A DNA stretch of 64,000 nt from Roseimaritima sediminicola. Its GTDB lineage: Bacteria; Planctomycetota; Planctomycetia; Pirellulales; Pirellulaceae. A program made the translations under genes and the position numbers. The stretch covers positions 105,001 through 169,000 of the forward strand of contig NZ_WIAD01000006.1 of NCBI RefSeq assembly GCF_009618275.1, given 5' to 3'. Positions 61,161 through 64,000 of the stretch are shown here, piece after piece; within the stretch, counting starts at the first letter, position 1, and every line of letters starts with the position of its first letter. The notes below the pieces were generated by a model that was given only the letters and a program-made list of their open reading frames with translations, was not told the DNA's origin and made no database searches.

Positions 61161-62432
61161 CTAACCGCGGGGAGCTTCCCAGAGTCCGAGCGCGGGGTTG
61201 CGGACGAAATAGAACTCGCCCTCGCCGCGGTCCGGGTTCCAGCCGTCGCTCAACTGGTCGATCGGGTAGCGCTCCAGCAGCGGCCCGAGCTCGGCGTAGG
61301 TGTAGCCGACCCCTTCGACTTCTTCGCGGCTCAGTTGGCCGGCGGCGTAGACGATTTCGAAGCGGCCTTCGGAGGAACCGTGAATCAAGTGAGCCGCGGC
61401 CGAAGGGTTGGCTGCTAGATCCGCGTTGTTCTCGAACGCACGCAGGATCTCGGGCGTGGTGCGGTAGCCGTATTTGCGGATCAAGTGATCGATCTCGCGG
61501 TCTTCACCGAACTCTTTGACCGCCGGACCGAGAACGGTCAACCGTCCGCCATCGGCGATCGCCATTCGCGTGCGGTAGATCGATTTGTTGCCCACCCAGG
61601 TGGTCGTGAATTCGCTGGGATCCAGATACGCCACGACGTGTTTCGGCGCTCGATCGAGGTGCACGAAATTAACTTCGTAGGACAGCTTGGCGGCTTCGTA
61701 AAACGTCTCGTGGTCATCGCCGATGTACAATCCCCGCGTGATCAATCGCTGGGCCTGGTGGTCTTCTTCGATGACCGTCAGAGCGTACAACAGCGGCATG
61801 TCTTGGCAGAAATGATCTTGGGCGTAGTTCAGGATGCGCCGCAGGGGCGTGTCGGCGCGGCCCATCGTCCGTTCCATGCCGTAGACCGCGCTCAGGAAAT
61901 GGCTCTCGTTGATGCCCCTCGCCCCGCCGGTGCCCACGAACACGTTCTTGTTGTAGTTGGCCATCCCGATCACTTCGTGCGGCACGACTTGACCGACCGA
62001 AAAAATCAGGTCGTGACCGCCGTCAGAAAGCAGCCGATTGACCTGGGCGGGCCAGGGTTTGTCGTAGATCCCCTCGGTGGCTTCGGCAACGAACGGGCTG
62101 GGGACTTCGCCCAGCGTGACCACGTCGTCGCGCCAGCGGTGCTCGCGGATCAACTCTGCCGGCACGCCGCGGAACATGTCGGCGATCTGCGCGTCGCTCA
62201 TCGGATGATGCGTCCCCAACGCCGGCATGATGTCGGTCACCCGCTTGCCCAGCATCTCGTAGGTCAGGCTGGTGATCTCGCCGGCGCGACTGGGCAGCCG
62301 CGTGTAATCGGGCGGCAGGATCAGCACTTTGTCCAGGGAGCCAAGCGACTGAAACGTCTGCTCGAGGGCGCTGCGGATGTCGTCACGCGACAGGTCGGTG
62401 GTCGCCGAGCCTTCGGCGAAATAGGTGGTCAT
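61161..62432 (-). CDS. LarA-like nickel-pincer racemase/epimerase family protein (DUF2088)
   Basis: The product is 423 residues, matching the length of LarA. Metal/cofactor motifs seen are LGTHHPMSDAQ (H75, H76) and VVPHEVIGMANYNKNVFVGT (H152 and K162, the lysine position that carries the pincer nucleotide in LarA). INESHFLSAVYG (H178) follows. The C-terminal domain with YGYRTTPEILRAFEN ends the family pattern. It racemises or epimerises 2-hydroxy acids or sugar acids; no larB, larC or larE is nearby, so the substrate and cofactor supply are unknown. Confidence 0.85.
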   Translation of the reverse strand: MTTYFAEGSATTDLSRDDIRSALEQTFQSLGSLDKVLILPPDYTRLPSRAGEITSLTYEMLGKRVTDIMPALGTHHPMSDAQIADMFRGVPAELIREHRWRDDVVTLGEVPSPFVAEATEGIYDKPWPAQVNRLLSDGGHDLIFSVGQVVPHEVIGMANYNKNVFVGTGGARGINESHFLSAVYGMERTMGRADTPLRRILNYAQDHFCQDMPLLYALTVIEEDHQAQRLITRGLYIGDDHETFYEAAKLSYEVNFVHLDRAPKHVVAYLDPSEFTTTWVGNKSIYRTRMAIADGGRLTVLGPAVKEFGEDREIDHLIRKYGYRTTPEILRAFENNADLAANPSAAAHLIHGSSEGRFEIVYAAGQLSREEVEGVGYTYAELGPLLERYPIDQLSDGWNPDRGEGEFYFVRNPALGLWEAPRG

Positions 62433-62564
62433 GTTCAGCGGGGGCGGCGAGGAAAGTGGACAGGCGGCTGGACACCGGACGGTGGGTGTCGATTATGAAG
62501 CCCCGAAGCGCCGGCGGCAATGGACGGGGCTCGAGCCGCCCTTGGGGTTTGGGTAGCTGTTCTC

Positions 62565-62610
62565 GTCTCGGCTGGGGACAGCCGAGCTACTTTGGGTCTC
62601 GGCTGGGACA
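62565..62610. repeat. Inverted copy of the CTCGGCTG-CAGCCGAG repeat
   Basis: CTCGGCTGGGGACAGCCGAG and a following half unit match the 34-bp array at 32873-32974. They lie about 90 bp upstream of fabZ. Confidence 0.85.
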
Positions 62611-62695
62611 ATGGCCGCTTGTCGCCTACAGTAAAGCCTACCATGTTCGTGCGATCCGCCTGACCCCTTAACCTTACTGCCACGCAAGCCCCACG

Positions 62696-63124
62696 ATGTC
62701 CGTCGAACAGATCGAAGCTGCTATCCCGCACCGTGCTCCCATGCGACTGTTGGACCGCTTGTTATCGCAGGAGGAGCAGAGCATTGTTTGTGAAAAGACG
62801 TTCCGCGACGATGAGTTCTTCGTGCAGGGGCATTTTCCGGGCCGGCCGATCGTGCCGGGCGTGATCCTGTGCGAGTGCTGTATGCAGGCCGGGGCGATTC
62901 TGTTGAGCAAGGTTGCCCCGGGCGGCCCGGGCGTGGTTCCGCTGGCCACGCGAGCGGACAACGTGAAGTTCAAACGCGTCGTCCAGCCCGGCGATACGGT
63001 GCGGCTGGAAGTGACCCTCAACGAGCGGGTCTCCAACGCTTTCTTCCTGACCGGCCGCGTCCTGTTGGATGGCAAATTGGCCGCGCGACTGGATTTTGCC
63101 TGCACGGTTTCGGCACCGGAGTAA
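62696..63124 (+). CDS. fabZ: 3-hydroxyacyl-ACP dehydratase, FabZ type
   Basis: The product is 142 residues, a single hot-dog-fold enzyme of fatty-acid elongation. It has the N-terminal IEAAIPHRAPMRLLDRLL, catalytic His in QGHFPGRPIVPGVILCE with the following catalytic Glu, and a C-terminal RADNVKFKRVVQPGDTVRLE. It dehydrates 3-hydroxyacyl-ACP in the cytoplasm. It lies 62 bp before fabI on the same strand, a pathway-consistent pair. Confidence 0.93.
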   Translation: MSVEQIEAAIPHRAPMRLLDRLLSQEEQSIVCEKTFRDDEFFVQGHFPGRPIVPGVILCECCMQAGAILLSKVAPGGPGVVPLATRADNVKFKRVVQPGDTVRLEVTLNERVSNAFFLTGRVLLDGKLAARLDFACTVSAPE

Positions 63125-63186
63125 GCGTTCTGCTCCGGCGTTTGCCTCCTCCTCTTTCCCTTCCTCCGCCCTTGTTCGGCTGACCG

Positions 63187-64000
63187 ATGACCGATCCCTC
63201 CCCTGCCGCTTTCGATTTCCTGGCCGTCCGCGGCAAACGTTTCCTGGTCATGGGAGTGGCGAACAAGAAAAGCGTCGCCTACCGGATCGCGCTGCTGCTC
63301 GAACAGGCCGGTGCGGAAGTGGTCTACAGCGTCCGCAGCGAGGCGCGTCGCGAATCGCTGGCCAAGTTGTTAAAGGATCGGCGAGTGTTGGTTTGCGACG
63401 TCGAAGACCAAGGGCAGATCGACGCTCTTGGCGCGGAATTGGCCGCCGACGACGTGCCGCTGGCCGGCCTGGTCCACGCGATTGCCTTTGCCGATTACCG
63501 CGATGGGATCCGGCCGTTTCACGAGACGCGGCGCGAAGCGTTCCTGCAAGCGGTCGACATCTCGTGCTTCTCGCTGACGGCTGTGTGCAACGCCTTGAAA
63601 GACCAGTTCGCCGCCGATGCCAGTGTGGTCACGATCGGGATCAGTACGACGCGGATGGCCAGTGAGAGCTACGGCTACATGGCACCGATCAAAGCCGCCT
63701 TGGAATCGTCGCTGGCGTTTCTGACCAAATCCTTCAGCCGCTTTTCCGAAGTCCGGTTCAATGCCGTCTCGGCCGGCTTGCTCAAGACCAGTGCCTCGGC
63801 TGGCATCCCGGGATACGTCGATTCGTATCTGTACGCCGAACAGGTCATTCCGCGCGGCCGTGCGCTGACGACCGACGAAGTGGCTTCGACCGCCGCCTTC
63901 CTGCTCAGCCCGCGTTCGTCGGGAATCACGGCCCAGAGAATCGTCGTCGACGCCGGTATGTCGACGAATTATTTCGATGCCGAGGTGGTGAAGAAGGTGA
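63187..64000 (+). CDS. fabI: Enoyl-ACP reductase, FabI type (3' end outside window)
   Basis: At least 271 residues are visible and the frame is open to the window edge. The N-terminal cofactor region [20 protein letters not shown] matches the FabI GVA-x-K-x-S signature. [14 protein letters not shown] and the [18 protein letters not shown] block supply the Tyr-x6-Lys pair. [15 protein letters not shown] and [14 protein letters not shown] continue the family pattern. It reduces the trans-2-enoyl-ACP made by FabZ, completing each elongation round, and is the triclosan-type target class. The end cannot be judged. Confidence 0.93.
   Translation, partial: MTDPSPAAFDFLAVRGKRFLVMGVANKKSVAYRIALLLEQAGAEVVYSVRSEARRESLAKLLKDRRVLVCDVEDQGQIDALGAELAADDVPLAGLVHAIAFADYRDGIRPFHETRREAFLQAVDISCFSLTAVCNALKDQFAADASVVTIGISTTRMASESYGYMAPIKAALESSLAFLTKSFSRFSEVRFNAVSAGLLKTSASAGIPGYVDSYLYAEQVIPRGRALTTDEVASTAAFLLSPRSSGITAQRIVVDAGMSTNYFDAEVVKKV

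Noticed and set aside
1-64000. tRNA, rRNA, riboswitches and prophage genes
   Set aside because: No cloverleaf, rRNA core or phage structural/integrase signature was recognised; a dedicated covariance search could still reveal small RNAs.

Overview
The window reads as a high-GC planctomycete chromosome segment, most like the Pirellulales (Rhodopirellula relatives). The evidence is the co-occurrence of families largely restricted to that group: a BBP7-type outer-membrane barrel, a PVC-type haem-binding CxxCH/HEAT giant, two paired sets of planctomycete cytochrome-like genes (DUF1549/DUF1553 with DUF1501, and DUF1587/1592/1588/1585 with DUF1552), a RedB-like thioredoxin-fold protein, ThuA and DOMON-like proteins. 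No rRNA, tRNA, CRISPR or prophage was recognised. Most genes stand alone or in short operons, and few have a clear Shine-Dalgarno.

Layout. 1-6.4 kb: a truncated DOMON-like gene, a BBP7 barrel with a clear terminator, a ThuA-like secreted protein, a second barrel and a TPR protein. 6.6-10.3 kb: an overlapping cluster of RedB-like protein, membrane hybrid histidine kinase and Gfo/Idh/MocA oxidoreductase. 10.5-14.5 kb: a cation/proton antiporter fused to a PTS EIIA domain, a TlpA-type thioredoxin protein and an extended CsrA. 15-19.8 kb: treZ, an aldo/keto reductase, pncA and a DEAD-box helicase. 19.9-22.8 kb: an RbsAC-type sugar ABC importer lacking an adjacent binding protein. 22.8-24.4 kb: a dense repeat zone with an IS200-like Y1 transposase. 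24.5-29 kb: a soluble histidine kinase, a ComEA-like helix-hairpin-helix protein, nadC and a polyisoprenyl-phosphate sugar transferase. 29.4-35.1 kb: the haem/HEAT giant and an anti-sigma-like protein. 35.4-39.8 kb: sucCD, a xylose-isomerase-like protein and a long adenylate-kinase-like protein. 40-47.3 kb: a Pho locus, phoR-pstSCAB-phoU-phoB. 47.3-49.1 kb: a metallophosphoesterase and sixA. 49.2-59.6 kb: a PQQ-like propeller and the two planctomycete cytochrome modules. 59.7-64 kb: a decayed toxin-antitoxin pair, an SDR, a LarA-like racemase, fabZ and the start of fabI.

The strongest unexplained signal is the repeat landscape. At least eight dispersed repeat families occupy the gaps: 7-bp tandem arrays, a CTTTCGC-TCC-GCGAAAG palindrome in head-to-head arrays, an AGGCT-GGA-AGCCT repeat, a REP-like 104-bp repeat around a Y1 transposase, and others. 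Many copies begin at, or contain, the stop codon of the neighbouring gene. One family is read in frame inside a DUF1553 protein, and another supplies the N-terminus of a broken antitoxin. This suggests active or recent spread of small palindromic elements targeted to, or tolerated at, gene 3' ends.
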